NCBI RefSeq assembly: GCF_964204865.1
Contig: NC_135254.1
Coordinates: 13,335,001 to 13,399,000, forward strand
Direction of reading: 5' to 3'
Source: Styela clava
Lineage: Eukaryota > Chordata > Ascidiacea > Stolidobranchia > Styelidae
DNA: 64,000 nt
The notes below the pieces were generated by a model. It was not told the origin of the DNA, searched no databases, and was given only the letters and a program-made list of their open reading frames with translations. The translations under genes were made by a program, and so were the position numbers. Positions 50,791 through 62,015 of the stretch are shown here, piece after piece; the first letter of the stretch is position 1, and each line of letters opens with the position of its first letter.

Positions 50791-52370
50791 TGGCAGGTCT
50801 TTCTCAAAGCAGCGAAAAGGGAGGTTTTATCAAAAATCGATGTTGTAAGATTATTAATTTATGTTAGCACAATTAGAATATTAGTTGAAGTTCGATTCGA
50901 TATATATGATTATAATTACAACATATATAAGTGAAAATATATACATCAAAGTCCACAAGGCATTTTCAATAAACAATGAATAGAGACTTGAATACGCCGA
51001 AGTTTGGTTTCCGATGATGTCGTAGTCAAATTGCCAGCTATTGGCAGTCTTTTATAAAGGACTGGAAGTTTTATATAAAAATTGTTAATCGTATCCATGA
51101 ATCATAGCTATTGAAAACCGTTTGACACGATGAAGTAGTATCGGTACGACCAAGGAAACAATTGTTTGAGTAGCAAATACAACTACATTGTTGACGTTAT
51201 CGGTAAAAAGTTGGCATCAACTATTCTTGTTGAGGGTGTAAATTTTCCCAGATTCCGTGGCCCTGGCACTTCCGATTCTGATTATTATTTCCTAATTTGC
51301 CGTGCCCGCGTTTAGGCATTATTTGTTAGTGCACCGTCTTTATCGTAGTTGCTGATTTTTGGTGCACACCTGTTGTACAGGATGGTGTATACAGATTATT
51401 CGCTCCACAAATGTTCCATCCACGGAATATTCCTACTGCAAGTGAGGAAGATTGAGACACTTTTTTTCTTTTGCATATTTCAAGTCATATATTCTGCACA
51501 TTCATTTTACTTTGCGGGGCTAATGCCAAAAGAGGTAAATGTAGTATTTATTCATCGACTAAGAATTCCCTAGCGACACACATCTTGTCAGTAAAATGCG
51601 TTAAAAACGTCTGTTAAGTGTCCCACTGTACCCCATTTGTGGGGCACATTCAGACAGTCCCTGGGACACATTCAAAAAAAAACAAAAAACGACGGTGTAA
51701 TTTTTAAAATAAAACCAGCATTTATATATTAACAAGTAAAATTTATAATTCCGGTAAAAGGCAAATTATTTACTTTTTCGAATCTATATCTGAAAAATAT
51801 TTTTAAATCTAGAATATATTTCATATTGGGCCATGGGCCAAAAGGTACCTTAATATTACACAAAACATAACGCATCTCTATAGGCTTCTCTCTAAGCACA
51901 TAATGGAGCAAACACTGTCAAAATGTGCCCAGTGGAGCATGTCCCACTGAACCCCGGCCCATTGTTCCCCATAGGAGACAAATATTTTTAGACAGTCCCA
52001 CGTCGAGATTAGGAAGGCACATCAATATACCAACGTTATGAATATTTTACAGTGGACTATAGTTGAAAAATATCATACGATGGTTTGTCATGTTGGGGGC
52101 TAAAGTAGAAAAACAAAAAAACCTAAACGGTAAAATTTTAGTTTCAACATCCCAAAACCAATTTCATCCAATAACTTGCGTCACTCTACACGGCCGTTAG
52201 CCGTTTGGGGGAACGTTGTAACTCACCGAAGGGCGGATTCAAACATAGAAACCGCAGACCTGATTTCGGATATAGTATATGAGTGTAAGAACTGATTTTC
52301 CACTGTTCCCTATGTCCCACCTTCCCCTGTTTTGTTTTACAGTCTCATTAAAAAATCATTGAAGTAGTGG
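50791..52370. other. Gene-poor DNA between the MMP duplication and hAT-like ends
   Basis: No exon that I can support. 51610-52010 contains several runs such as tgtcccactgtaccccattt, ggcacattcagacagtccc and tgtcccactgaaccccggc. They look like diverged repeats, but I could not assign them to a family. Confidence 0.4.
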
Positions 52371-52373
52371 TTC

Positions 52374-52440
52374 TCAACCTGTGGTACGCGTACCACTAGT
52401 GGTACGCGGGAGCTTTTCAAGTGGTACGCGAGCAGATTTG
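52374..52440. mobile_element. hAT-like element end
   Basis: agtggttctcaacctgtggt followed by repeated gtggtacgcg words fits the CAGTGGTTCTCAACC terminus of Charlie-like hAT elements. No matching opposite end was found close by, so only the end is annotated. Confidence 0.4.
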
Positions 52441-53037
52441 AATTATTGCAACAACTAACCTTTCCGTTGGCTAAAATATGCCGGCTACGCTTTATCTTCC
52501 TTACTGTATGTATTCGCTGAACAGTGTTTATGGATGTTTCTCCAAGCATCAGTTTCTATGTTTATTTCCGTAACTATAAACAATCAGCAATAAGTCATTA
52601 ATGACGCAACATGTAACAATTGCAATTTCTGCACTCAGCCGCTCTGACACTTCTGTCGCTCGAACAGATATTCAAGCATGGTTGCAAACATTGCCTCGTT
52701 TTTGTAGTTTTGAGTGATATTTGTCAGTTTTCAGTTGTGTTTCAAGAAAATAATAGTGAATTAATTAACTTATTTGTCATGATGTCTTCCGCGGGGCTTT
52801 ACTTTAGTTGCAGTGATCGAAATTGAATCTCGCAAATGCTGCGATGGACAAGGCTAAACTTAGCTATATCAGTACCTGCAAACGGCACATGGTTGATTAA
52901 TTTTAATAAAAAATTATGGTTTCAAACACGTAAACCAGTTTATATGCGCCAACACACCAAAAAACTTTCAGAATAAGCATAAAGTTTGCAATAGTAAAGT
53001 ATTAGAGTAATTTTTCCGGCATGTCGGGGTAACTTCC

Positions 53038-53652
53038 ATAGTTCTCAACCTTTTACTGACCGCGTACCACTTTATTGTTTTTTACTATGGCCGCGTACCA
53101 CCGACAAAGCTCCTTTTTTGGCGTGGGGAGAAAGACACAAGAAACATGCTATATGTGTATTTTATAATGTAGCACTACATCCTTTGTGGCATAACACGCA
53201 AAACGAACAAAAACATGCCCATTCATTTAAGGTGGGCAATAGCGGGCGAGGGCTATCTCTAAAAAAAAGGACCGTGTGTGTGTGCGTGCGTGCATGGGTG
53301 CGTGTGTATGTATGTTTATTTGCCTCAAAAATGTAACATTAAATGCAAAATAATTAAACAGTAAAACAGAGACGGGATACTTGTTCAAGACCTTACTGGC
53401 CTAAGACACAGATGTGCGACATGCACCCCTACTAACAATCATAAGTAAATAGATATCGGTTTTCCTATTTTGTGTATTTAAATATCTCGTAATCATCTAA
53501 TTTGTAATTTTGTTTTTGATAAATGAAAATATATAACATTGCCCGGAAATAAGCACTAGTGTTATTTGGTTATTGTAATAAAACCCAGTCTTATTTTCGG
53601 GGAATCACGGTATTACTGATGTTTAGTGGTAGCGGTCATACTTGAGAACCGC
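53038..53652. mobile_element. Probable hAT-like non-autonomous element
   Basis: The left end reads tagttctcaaccttttactg, then accgcgtaccac. The right end, reverse-complemented, reads ccgcggttctcaagtatgac followed by cgctaccac. The ends are imperfect inverted repeats of the hAT GGTTCTCAA type. The target duplication is unclear. The simple repeat at 53273-53325 lies inside. Confidence 0.5.
53273..53325. repeat. GT-rich microsatellite
   Basis: Interrupted gtgtgtgtgcgtgcgtgcat and gtgcgtgtgtatgtatgt. Simple sequence within the hAT-like element. Confidence 0.85.
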
Positions 53653-54099
53653 GGAGAGGTTAGAGTTGGGGCCATTGAGGTGTATATAACCTCAATGGTT
53701 GGGGCCCAACTCCGGCGTTGAAAAATGGGAGCTGAAAAAACTCCGGAGCTGGAGCCACAGTTTGAATAATGCGTTAGAATCGGAGCCACCGTGATGGCAC
53801 CCAGACATGAAAGAAATAGCTATAATAGACAAGGCTAAACTTTCCAACCAAAAACACCAAAAATTTGCAATGGTAAAGTACTGTTTTGGAAGAAATTCCC
53901 AGGGGTGAAAGGTCGGGTAACATCTATAGACCGACGATGCATCATCGATACTTTTGCTTTTACCTTTATGGAGTCATCGATCGATAGCTGTGTGCAATGA
54001 TAGGCCTACTTACGGTAACTCAACAGGATCCTGGCTCCGTGGTGGTGCAGGATAAAACAAAACATTGTGTGGACAGAGTTCAGGCAAGCTAAAACTAAC

Positions 54100-54345
54100 A
54101 CAGATGCAGTACCGGTACCGGTAATGTTTAACGATACGGTACATTTTGGCCGGGGATGCTTATTCCTGTACCGGTATTCGTTTGTTACCCGTATCATTCA
54201 GTCATTTGCATGTGTCAGTGTGTAGGAAATGTCGAGTCGACCTAACCTCAATTGCTAAAACGATTTTATATCGCATTGTCAGCATAGTACGGTACCGGTA
54301 TTGCATGGAATAGGACTGTACGGTACCAGTACAGTTGTAGGACCT
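54100..54345. repeat. Second TACCGG-rich patch
   Basis: Scattered taccggtaccggtaatg, ctgtaccggtattcg, cggtaccggtattgc and acggtaccagtac words, the same palindromic hexamer theme as at 31.4-31.9 kb. Open frames here are repeat-derived. Confidence 0.65.
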
Positions 54346-55959
54346 AGGTAAAGCTAGCGGCCACTTCCAGCGGACAGTTACCAATTTTTCCAAATTTGAA
54401 CCCGCCATGTTCCACGACAGTTGTCGCGAATTCACTTAATTGCGGCTACATGGATGCAAAAAATTAGGTGATTCTCCCTTTTAGAAACTGACGACAGACC
54501 TGAAACATAATAAAAAACAAAAATGATTAAAACAACACATTTTTTCCTCGATAAAATGAATTATTGCTCAGAAGCTCATTTATCGACAAAATCTAAAATT
54601 TAACTGAGTTGAAGCGTAATTTATGCAAGAAATAATTTTTTCTCATCCAATTCATTAATACAGTGCATTTGGTGGACAAATATAAAATACATATTAAAAT
54701 TTAAAAAAAATCCACCGTGCGGAAAGTAGAAAAATTCCCCCCAGTTTAAGAAAAAAATATAGGAAATCTCCAATTTAACTCAGTTAAAGCGTAATTTAGG
54801 TAAGAAGGAATTTTTTCTCATCCAATTCATTAATGCAATGTGTTTGGTGGACAAATATAAAATAGATATTAAAATTTAAAAAAAATCCACTGTGCGGAAA
54901 GTAGGGAAATTCCCCTCAATTTAATGAAAATATTTAGGAAATCGTCTATCCAACTCAGTTAAAGCATAATTTATGCAAGAAAGAATATTTTCTCATCCAA
55001 TTCATTAATACAATATATTTGGTGGACAAATATAAAATACATATTAAAATTTAAAAAAAATCCACCGTGCGGAAAGTAGGGAAATTCCCCTCAATTTAGG
55101 AAAAAAATATAAGAAATTGTCAATTTGACTCAGTTAAAGCGTAATTTAGGTAAGAAGGAATTTTTTCTCATCCAATTCATTAATGCAGTGTGTTTGGTGG
55201 ACAAATATAAAATAGATATCAAAATTTAAAAAAAATCCACCGTGCGGAAAGTAGGGAAATTCCCCTCAATTTAATGGAAAATTTAAGAAATCGTCTATTC
55301 AACTCAGTTAAAAAATAATTTATGCAAGAAAGAATATTTTCTCATCCAATTCATTAATACAGTGTATTTGGTGGACGAATATAAAATACATATTAAATTT
55401 AAAAAAATATCCACCGTGCGGAAAGTAGGGAATTCCCCCTCAATTAAAAAATATATATAAGAAATCGTCAATTTGACTCAGTTAAAGCGTAATTTAGGTA
55501 AGAAGGAATTTTTTCTCATCCAATTCATTAATGCAGTGTGTTTGGTGGACAAATATAAAATAGATATCAAAATTTAAAAAAAATCCACCGTGCGGAAAGT
55601 AGGGAAATTCCCCTCAATTTAATGAAAAAATTTAAGAAATCGTCTATTCAACTCAGTTAAAAAATAATTTATGCAAGAAAGAATATTTTCTCATCCAATT
55701 CATTAATACAGTGTATTTGGTGGACGAATATAAAATACATATTAAATTTAAAAAAATATCCACCGTGCGGAAAGTAGGGAATTCCCCCTCAATTAAAAAA
55801 TATATATAAGAAATCGTCAATTTGACTCAGTTAAAGCGTAATTTAGGTAAGAAGGAATTTTTTCTCATCCAATTCATTAATGCAGTGTGTTTGGTGGACA
55901 AATATAAAATACATATTAAAAGTTAAAAAAAATCCACCATGCGGAAAGTAGGGAAATTC

Positions 55960-56065
55960 GGTACTCTCGAAATATGGACACAAAGATGACGCACAACCTG
56001 AATATAAAGGGTGTACCAGGATAGGTTCAGATTTAGAATCTAGATTGTACGCTTTTGGGAGCGCA
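55960..56065 (+). mobile_element. MITE relic inside the satellite, copy 1
   Basis: ggtactctcgaaatatggac, then gatgacgcacaacctgaata, gtgtaccaggataggttcag and a terminal gtacgcttttgggagcgc. It shares the GGTACTC end, the cgcacaacctgaa word and the gtaccagg.tagggttcag core with the MITEs elsewhere in the window. Confidence 0.7.
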
Positions 56066-56894
56066 GGGAATAACCCATTTATGCAAAAAATAATTTTTTC
56101 TCATCCAATTTATTAATACCGTGTATTTGGTGGACGAATATAAAATACATATTAAAATTTTAAAAAAATCCACCGTGCGGAAAGTAGGGAAATTCCCCCC
56201 AATTTGAAGAAAATATTTGAGAAATCGTCTATTTAACTCAGTTAAAGCGTAATTTATCCAAGAAAGAATATTTTCTCATTCAATTCATTAATACGGTGTA
56301 TTTGGTGGACAAATATAAAATACATATTAAAATTTAAAAAAAATCCACCGTGCGGAAAGTAGGGAAATTCCCCTCAATTTAATGAAAATATTTAAGAAAT
56401 CGTCTATCCAACTCAGTTAAAAAATAATTTATGCAAGAAAGAATATTTTCTCATCAAATTCATTAATACAATGTATTTGGTGGACAGATATAAAATACAT
56501 ATTGAAATTTAAAAAAAATCCACCCTGCGGAAAGTAGGGAAATTCCCCCCAATTTAATGGAAATATTTGAGAAATCGTCCATCCAACTCAGTTAAAAAAT
56601 AATTTATGCAGGAAAGAATATTTTTTCATCAGATTCATTAATACAGTGTATTTGGTGGACGAATATAAAATTCATATTAAATTTAAAAAAATATCCACCG
56701 TGCGGAAAGTAGGGAATTCCCCCTCAATTAAAAAATATATATAAGAAATCGTCAATTTGACTCAGTTAAAGCGTAATTTAGGTAAGAAGGAATTTTTTCT
56801 CATCCAATTCATTAATGCAGTGTGTTTGGTGGACAAATATAAAATACATATTAAAAGTTAAAAAAAATCCACCATGCGGAAAGTAGGGAAATTC

Positions 56895-56999
56895 GGTACT
56901 CTCGAAATATGGACACAAAGATGACGCACAACCTGAATATAAAGGGTGTACCAGGATAGGTTCAGATTTAGAATCTAGATTGTACGCTTTTGGGAGCGC
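56895..56999 (+). mobile_element. MITE relic inside the satellite, copy 2
   Basis: Same sequence as the relic at 55960, exactly 935 bp downstream. Copied together with its satellite context, not by a new insertion. Confidence 0.7.
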
Positions 57000-58179
57000 A
57001 GGGAATAACCCATTTATGCAAAAAATAATTTTTTCTCATCCAATTTATTAATACCGTGTATTTGGTGGACGAATATAAAATACATATTAAAATTTTAAAA
57101 AAATCCACCGTGCGGAAAGTAGGGAAATTCCCCCCAATTTGAAGAAAATATTTGAGAAATCGTCTATTTAACTCAGTTAAAGCGTAATTTATCCAAGAAA
57201 GAATATTTTCTCATTCAATTCATTAATACGGTGTATTTGGTGGACAAATATAAAATACATATTAAAATTTAAAAAAAATCCACCGTGCGGAAAGTAGGGA
57301 AATTCCCCTCAATTTAATGAAAATATTTAAGAAATCGTCTATCCAACTCAGTTAAAAAATAATTTATGCAAGAAAGAATATTTTCTCATCAAATTCATTA
57401 ATACAATGTATTTGGTGGACAGATATAAAATACATATTGAAATTTAAAAAAAATCCACCCTGCGGAAAGTAGGGAAATTCCCCCCAATTTAATGGAAATA
57501 TTTGAGAAATCGTCCATCCAACTCAGTTAAAAAATAATTTATGCAGGAAAGAATATTTTTTCATCAGATTCATTAATACAGTGTATTTGGTGGACGAATA
57601 TAAAATTCATATTAAAATTTAAAAAAAATCCACCGTGCGGAAAGTGGGGAAATTCCCCCCAATTTAATGGAAATATTTAAGAAATCGTCTATCCAACTCA
57701 GTTAAAGCATAATTTATGCAAGAAAGAATATTTTCTCATCAAATTCATTAATACAATGTATTTGGTGGACAGATATAAAATACATATTAAAATTTAAAAA
57801 AAATCCACCGTGCGGAAAGTAGGGAAATCCCCCCTAATTTAATGGAAATATTTAAGAAATCGTCTATCCAACTCAGTTAAAAAATAATTTATGCAGGAAA
57901 GAATATTTTCTCATCCAATTCATTAATGCAGTGTGTTTGGTGGACAAATATAAAATACATATTAAAATTTAAAAAAAATCCACCGTGCGGAAAGTAGGGA
58001 ATTACCCCTCAATTAAAAAATATATATAAGAAATCGTAAATTTGACTCAGTTAAAGCGTAATTTAGGTAAGAAGGAATTTTTTCTCATCCAATTCATTAA
58101 TGCAGTGTGTTTGGTGGACAAATATAAAATAGATATCAAAAGTTAAAAAAAATCCACCATGCGGAAAGTAGGGAAATTC

Positions 58180-58290
58180 GGTACTCTCGAAATATGGACA
58201 CAAAGATGACGCACAACCTGAATATAAAAGGTGTACCAGGATAGGTTCAGATTTAGAATCTAGATTGTACGCTTTTGGGAGCGCAGGAAA
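58180..58290 (+). mobile_element. MITE relic inside the satellite, copy 3, at the array edge
   Basis: Same relic again, but with aaaggtgtacc in place of aagggtgtacc. The satellite does not resume after it, so the inner border of the left arm lies in or directly after this relic. Confidence 0.7.
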
Positions 58291-58920
58291 TAAATGACCG
58301 TCTCACTGCTACTGTTCCCGACAGACAACTCAGTAACAATTCTACCTCTACATGATTCCAAATGGGATATAAAAGTATAATTTATTCAATCACAAGCAAT
58401 TAAATAATTTTTATAATTCGTTTGTAACTGTTCTCAAATTTTTTGATCGGCACATACTTTCAGACTATTATTTACTCCTTTCAACTGATGACAAAGAATC
58501 GCCGTGATGTTTACGTTATGGATAGTTATATTGCTGGTTGTGTTTTTCACCAACATGCATCACCATCTAATGACTGATGTAAGTCAATCTTTCAATCTTT
58601 GATGTTTTTAATTTTTCAGGCGGATAGGAAACAACCAATAAATATATCCGAGGCTCGAGAACCCCGGTGTAATTGATATGTATAAGTTGATTTCATGATT
58701 ACTTTTGTTACAAAAATATGAAAAAAACAATTTGACGCCGAACACCTCGGATTTGAATGTAAAACTGCTGGAATATACTTGCGGAACTATGATCGAAAAC
58801 CATTGGTATAAACAAAATTAGGGTTGGAAAATCGACATTGTTTTTTTATCTAAAAAGTCCATATTCATCTTTCCTACAACACTTTAATATCATACTTATA
58901 TCATCTCATTTGTTTTACAG
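58291..58920 (+). other. Start of the central segment between satellite arms
   Basis: Unique DNA between the left satellite arm and the first secure protease exon. A candidate upstream exon at 58464-58578 has an acceptor (tttcag) and a donor (gtaagt). Its likely frame reads RRDVYVMDSYIAG, reminiscent of the N-terminal helix of Ulp1-type proteases. It meets a TGA at 58575-58577, just before the donor. It is either decayed or mis-framed. Confidence 0.35.
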
Positions 58921-60329
58921 TTAAATTTAGGAAACTATAGCGTGATTGTTTCTGCGTGCAGGATAAATGGAAATCACTGGGTTCTTTTGCTGAGGATGAA
59001 GTTTTGTTTTGAAATTTTAATAATATTCAATAAATAAGAAATTGTTGTGGCAAAATTACATATTGCCTTTTTGTATTTGATTCTTCATTTTGATTCGAAC
59101 AAAATATCTTTGCAATTCATTGACACAACGAGAAATAATTTCTACTTTCTGAATCCGTATGGAAGTTCAATTGAAGAGACCACTCACGCATGTAAAAATT
59201 ATAAGTGAGTTCAATTCCTGAAATACATCTTATCGTTAGCCATTTCAACTACAAGCTAAAGTAGAAACTCAATAAACCTTTACTTCACTGTTGCCAGATC
59301 GCTTTCAAATCCTGGAGTGGATTTTTTAAAATTATCTTCTTTACAGTTATCCAGTCCTTTATTTTTAATATTCTATTTCTCTTGTTGAAAGTATTCGGCT
59401 GCTTTCGTAAAAACGTGTCCTGTTCTTACAAGTAATATATGAACTACATAATCACATTGTACCAGTAACAAACTGTATTTACAATTGGAATGACATTGAC
59501 AATTGTGAATGACATTGAAATTGAATGAAAAGTATTGATTTTTAAAAATGAAGTTACATGAAAAGTATATTAGTAAAACTGAATTTACACACGTTACAAC
59601 ACACAGAAACTGGATGAATTTACGAAAAGAATGCGATAACTGGACACCAACGGTTACTGAACATCCCATTCAGAGGGATGGATCCAGTTGTGGAATTTAC
59701 GTGATAAAGGTATATAGGAAGTCATACAAATTTAATTATCCATACATCAGTATATGTTCTTTGTCAATTTATTCACAAGAAATTGTTCCATAAGAATTGA
59801 TTAATTTATTTTCATATACCAAACAACATTCTCATGATTTTCTTCACACTATTTTGCGTTATTTTGAAACAACTTATTTTGTCTATTGGTTCTTTGGCAT
59901 ATATTCGATTGCAGTTCGCTTGGATGATGCTGGAAACTAAAAGCATCCATGTTGTTTCACCAATCGATGAAAGGGCGAAAATTGCCAGTTGGGTGATTCA
60001 GAATTCCGGTATGACGAAATGAATATTTGATATTTAGATAATTATCTAAACATTACGCAGTTAAAAAATACATTTTTGACAGACTGCGTGGAGACGTACT
60101 GCAGTTTTTGTGGGGAGACGGGAGAAGCAGAATGGGTAAGTAACCTAATAGGTGTTCAATAAACATGCAATATATAATTTTATATTCATGTTATTTTGAC
60201 TTTTTTTTAAAGATTGGCTGTGATGTGTCTCCACGCTGGTTTCATGCTGGATGCTACAACGGAGATATTGGAAACTTTGGAAATGTCCAGCATACGAGGC
60301 CGGTTGGCATTAAAACGCATTTGATGTAA
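58921..60329 (+). CDS. Ulp1-like (C48) cysteine protease with C-terminal PHD-like finger, transposon-type, 5' part uncertain
   Basis: C48 proteases cleave SUMO/ubiquitin-like tags; in mobile elements they often accompany the transposase. Segments on the + strand: 58921-59000 (SACRINGNHWVLLL, catalytic His); about 59113-59204 (QFIDTTRNNFYFLNPYG, at the third catalytic residue); 59607-59709 (HPIQRDGSSCGIYVIK, with oxyanion Gln and nucleophile Cys); 59915-60008; 60083-60135; 60213-60329 ending in TAA. From 59204 onward the splice sites and phases close perfectly. The last two exons give YCSFCGETGEAEW and IGCDVSPRWFHAGC, a PHD-like finger in which the usual fourth Cys is Ser. The junction between HWVLL and FIDTT has no canonical acceptor that I can find, and an upstream exon may carry a stop. 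The N-terminal part is therefore decayed or unresolved. An integrase or transposase partner is not seen in the window. Confidence 0.7.
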
Positions 60330-62015
60330 AAATAAGTTTCAAAGGGTTGCCACTTGACACTAACAAGTAGATCAAATGGCCATTTCCCGTTAACCTGTCC
60401 ATTGAGTACAGAGCCATGAATATACAGTAGAAGCGCTACCCACGAAATTAATTCGTTCCGAAGACCCGTCGTATTACATAAGGCGTTTTACCTATGTAAA
60501 TGCCCTAATCCGTTTTAAGTCCACGTAAAACTCGGACATCATTTTCGTATAAATTATATTAATGCTTAAAATCCAACAACTACATGTTAGAATTAGATTA
60601 CAGCATAATAAATAAACAAAGAACATACGGAAAGAAGGAAGAACATAGTAATAACGAATAAAAACTAAGAACGGTATGCTTATGTACCTTTGTTTACCAT
60701 CGTCATAATCAAATGATTGATTCCCAAATTACCGTCCGCCACTGATGGAGAATTAAGACCTGAAAACTTGTTTTATTTTTTAAGTCGGTTTTTACTTGAT
60801 TTGAGTCGGCGCTAATCTTTCATGTCTGGTGTTATTATTTTAATTTTGCTTATTGATATCGCCAACTTAAAGTGAACGATATTTTCATCAACGACGTCGG
60901 GATAATGATAAAATCCGCGTTAGATATTAAATAACATTTAAAGGTCATTTTATAAACTCTTAATTGTAAGAAATGAAAAAAATTCCTGTTATGTTCGGTC
61001 ACTATCGAAATTGAGGGTGAAAACAATTAATTGCGACACAATTTGCTTTCAGATTTATTGGAATAGACGATAATAATTGTGAATATTGTGTAATAATTGT
61101 AATTGCGCTTTTTGAATTTCTTTCATGCTGGCCATAATTTAGTGCCACGACGCGCACGGCTGATTTCAATTGCGATAAAAAATAGAATGGCTGCGAATAT
61201 TTTTTTTTAAATCGAAAGTTTGACGGCGCTAGGAAATGTGCGTCATATTCGGTATTCTCAAAAACACCAAAAAAACGATATTCGAAGGTCGCAATATTCA
61301 AATATTAGGTTTGTATTGAACATCCCTGCATTAAATTAATCTAAAATGAACAAATATCACTATGCAAGTTTTCGGAAAAGAATTGTTGGATTTTTCGTAT
61401 CTAGAGCCTTTCGTACGGAGAGTTTCTACTGTATACAAGTTTTTCGTGATATTTTTTGCTTCCATTTTTTTTGTGATTGGCGAATAAAAAACGATTGGTT
61501 GATTGATTCATGTGAAAACTTCATTTGGGAATTGAAAGTTTCTTCATACGTTTACAGTGATCGTAGCGGCTGCTATCGATCGTATCGTCGTTTCTTCCAA
61601 CGTCTTAGTACGGTGTGCCATACTTCCTTTAGCTCTTTAATACAGTTTCCCAGTCTTTCAAATTCTGAGATATTTTTTAACAACAGCATTAAACGGTTCG
61701 GCGACATACATATTCGACATAACAAATGAAGCGCCATAAGTGTCAAATCGTTACTAATCTTGATGACGCCACCTCATCTGTTAAGGTTGACAATACTATT
61801 CTGATTTAGGCTGCTGATGTACTGGGTTAAGGCTGCACGTTCACCGAAGGTGACCCAAAGATACCAGCATAAGTTACTACTGAGGTTTTACGGAAGGTAG
61901 TGCTATATGGAGTGAGAGGGGGTGTTACGAGGTTGTAGTGTAAACCAATAAAATGAAATATGACAAGATTTCGCTTTAATTTATATAAATTTACGATTCC
62001 GTTGATTTTAACATA
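60330..62015. other. Rest of the central segment between satellite arms
   Basis: No secure gene. A patch at about 60430-60540 (attaattcgttccgaagacc, gtattacataaggcgtttta, tgccctaatccgttttaag) has the look of a DNA-transposon terminus. A minus-strand frame at 61573-61707 could encode a 44-residue helical peptide (see findings). Confidence 0.4.

Larger units (their letters stand above)
55741..57610 (+). repeat. 935-bp higher-order repeat, two copies
   Basis: Anchor positions 55933 and 56868, and MITE relic starts 55960 and 56895, are both 935 bp apart. The order 236, 175, 175, 175, 174 bp between anchors closes the unit. Lines read at a 935-bp offset look essentially identical by eye, while neighbouring monomers differ clearly. 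This indicates recent block duplication by unequal exchange. Confidence 0.85.
54590..58290 (+). repeat. Left satellite array, 175-bp monomer
   Basis: About twenty tandem monomers. The anchor word tccaccgtgcggaaagtagg recurs at 54711, 54886, 55061, 55236, 55410, 55584, 55759 and 55933, i.e. every 174-175 bp. Other constant words are ggtggacaaatataaaatac, tctcatccaattcattaat and actcagttaaagcgtaattt. Monomers fall into at least two types (aagaaagaatattttc versus aagaaggaattttttc) that alternate, so there is higher-order structure. Three MITE relics interrupt the array at 55960, 56895 and 58180. The array stops abruptly in the third relic, at about 58290. Confidence 0.95.

Noticed and set aside
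61346..61729. 127-codon plus-strand open frame
   Set aside because: Phe/Ser-rich composition without family resemblance; the opposite strand reads more protein-like over part of it.
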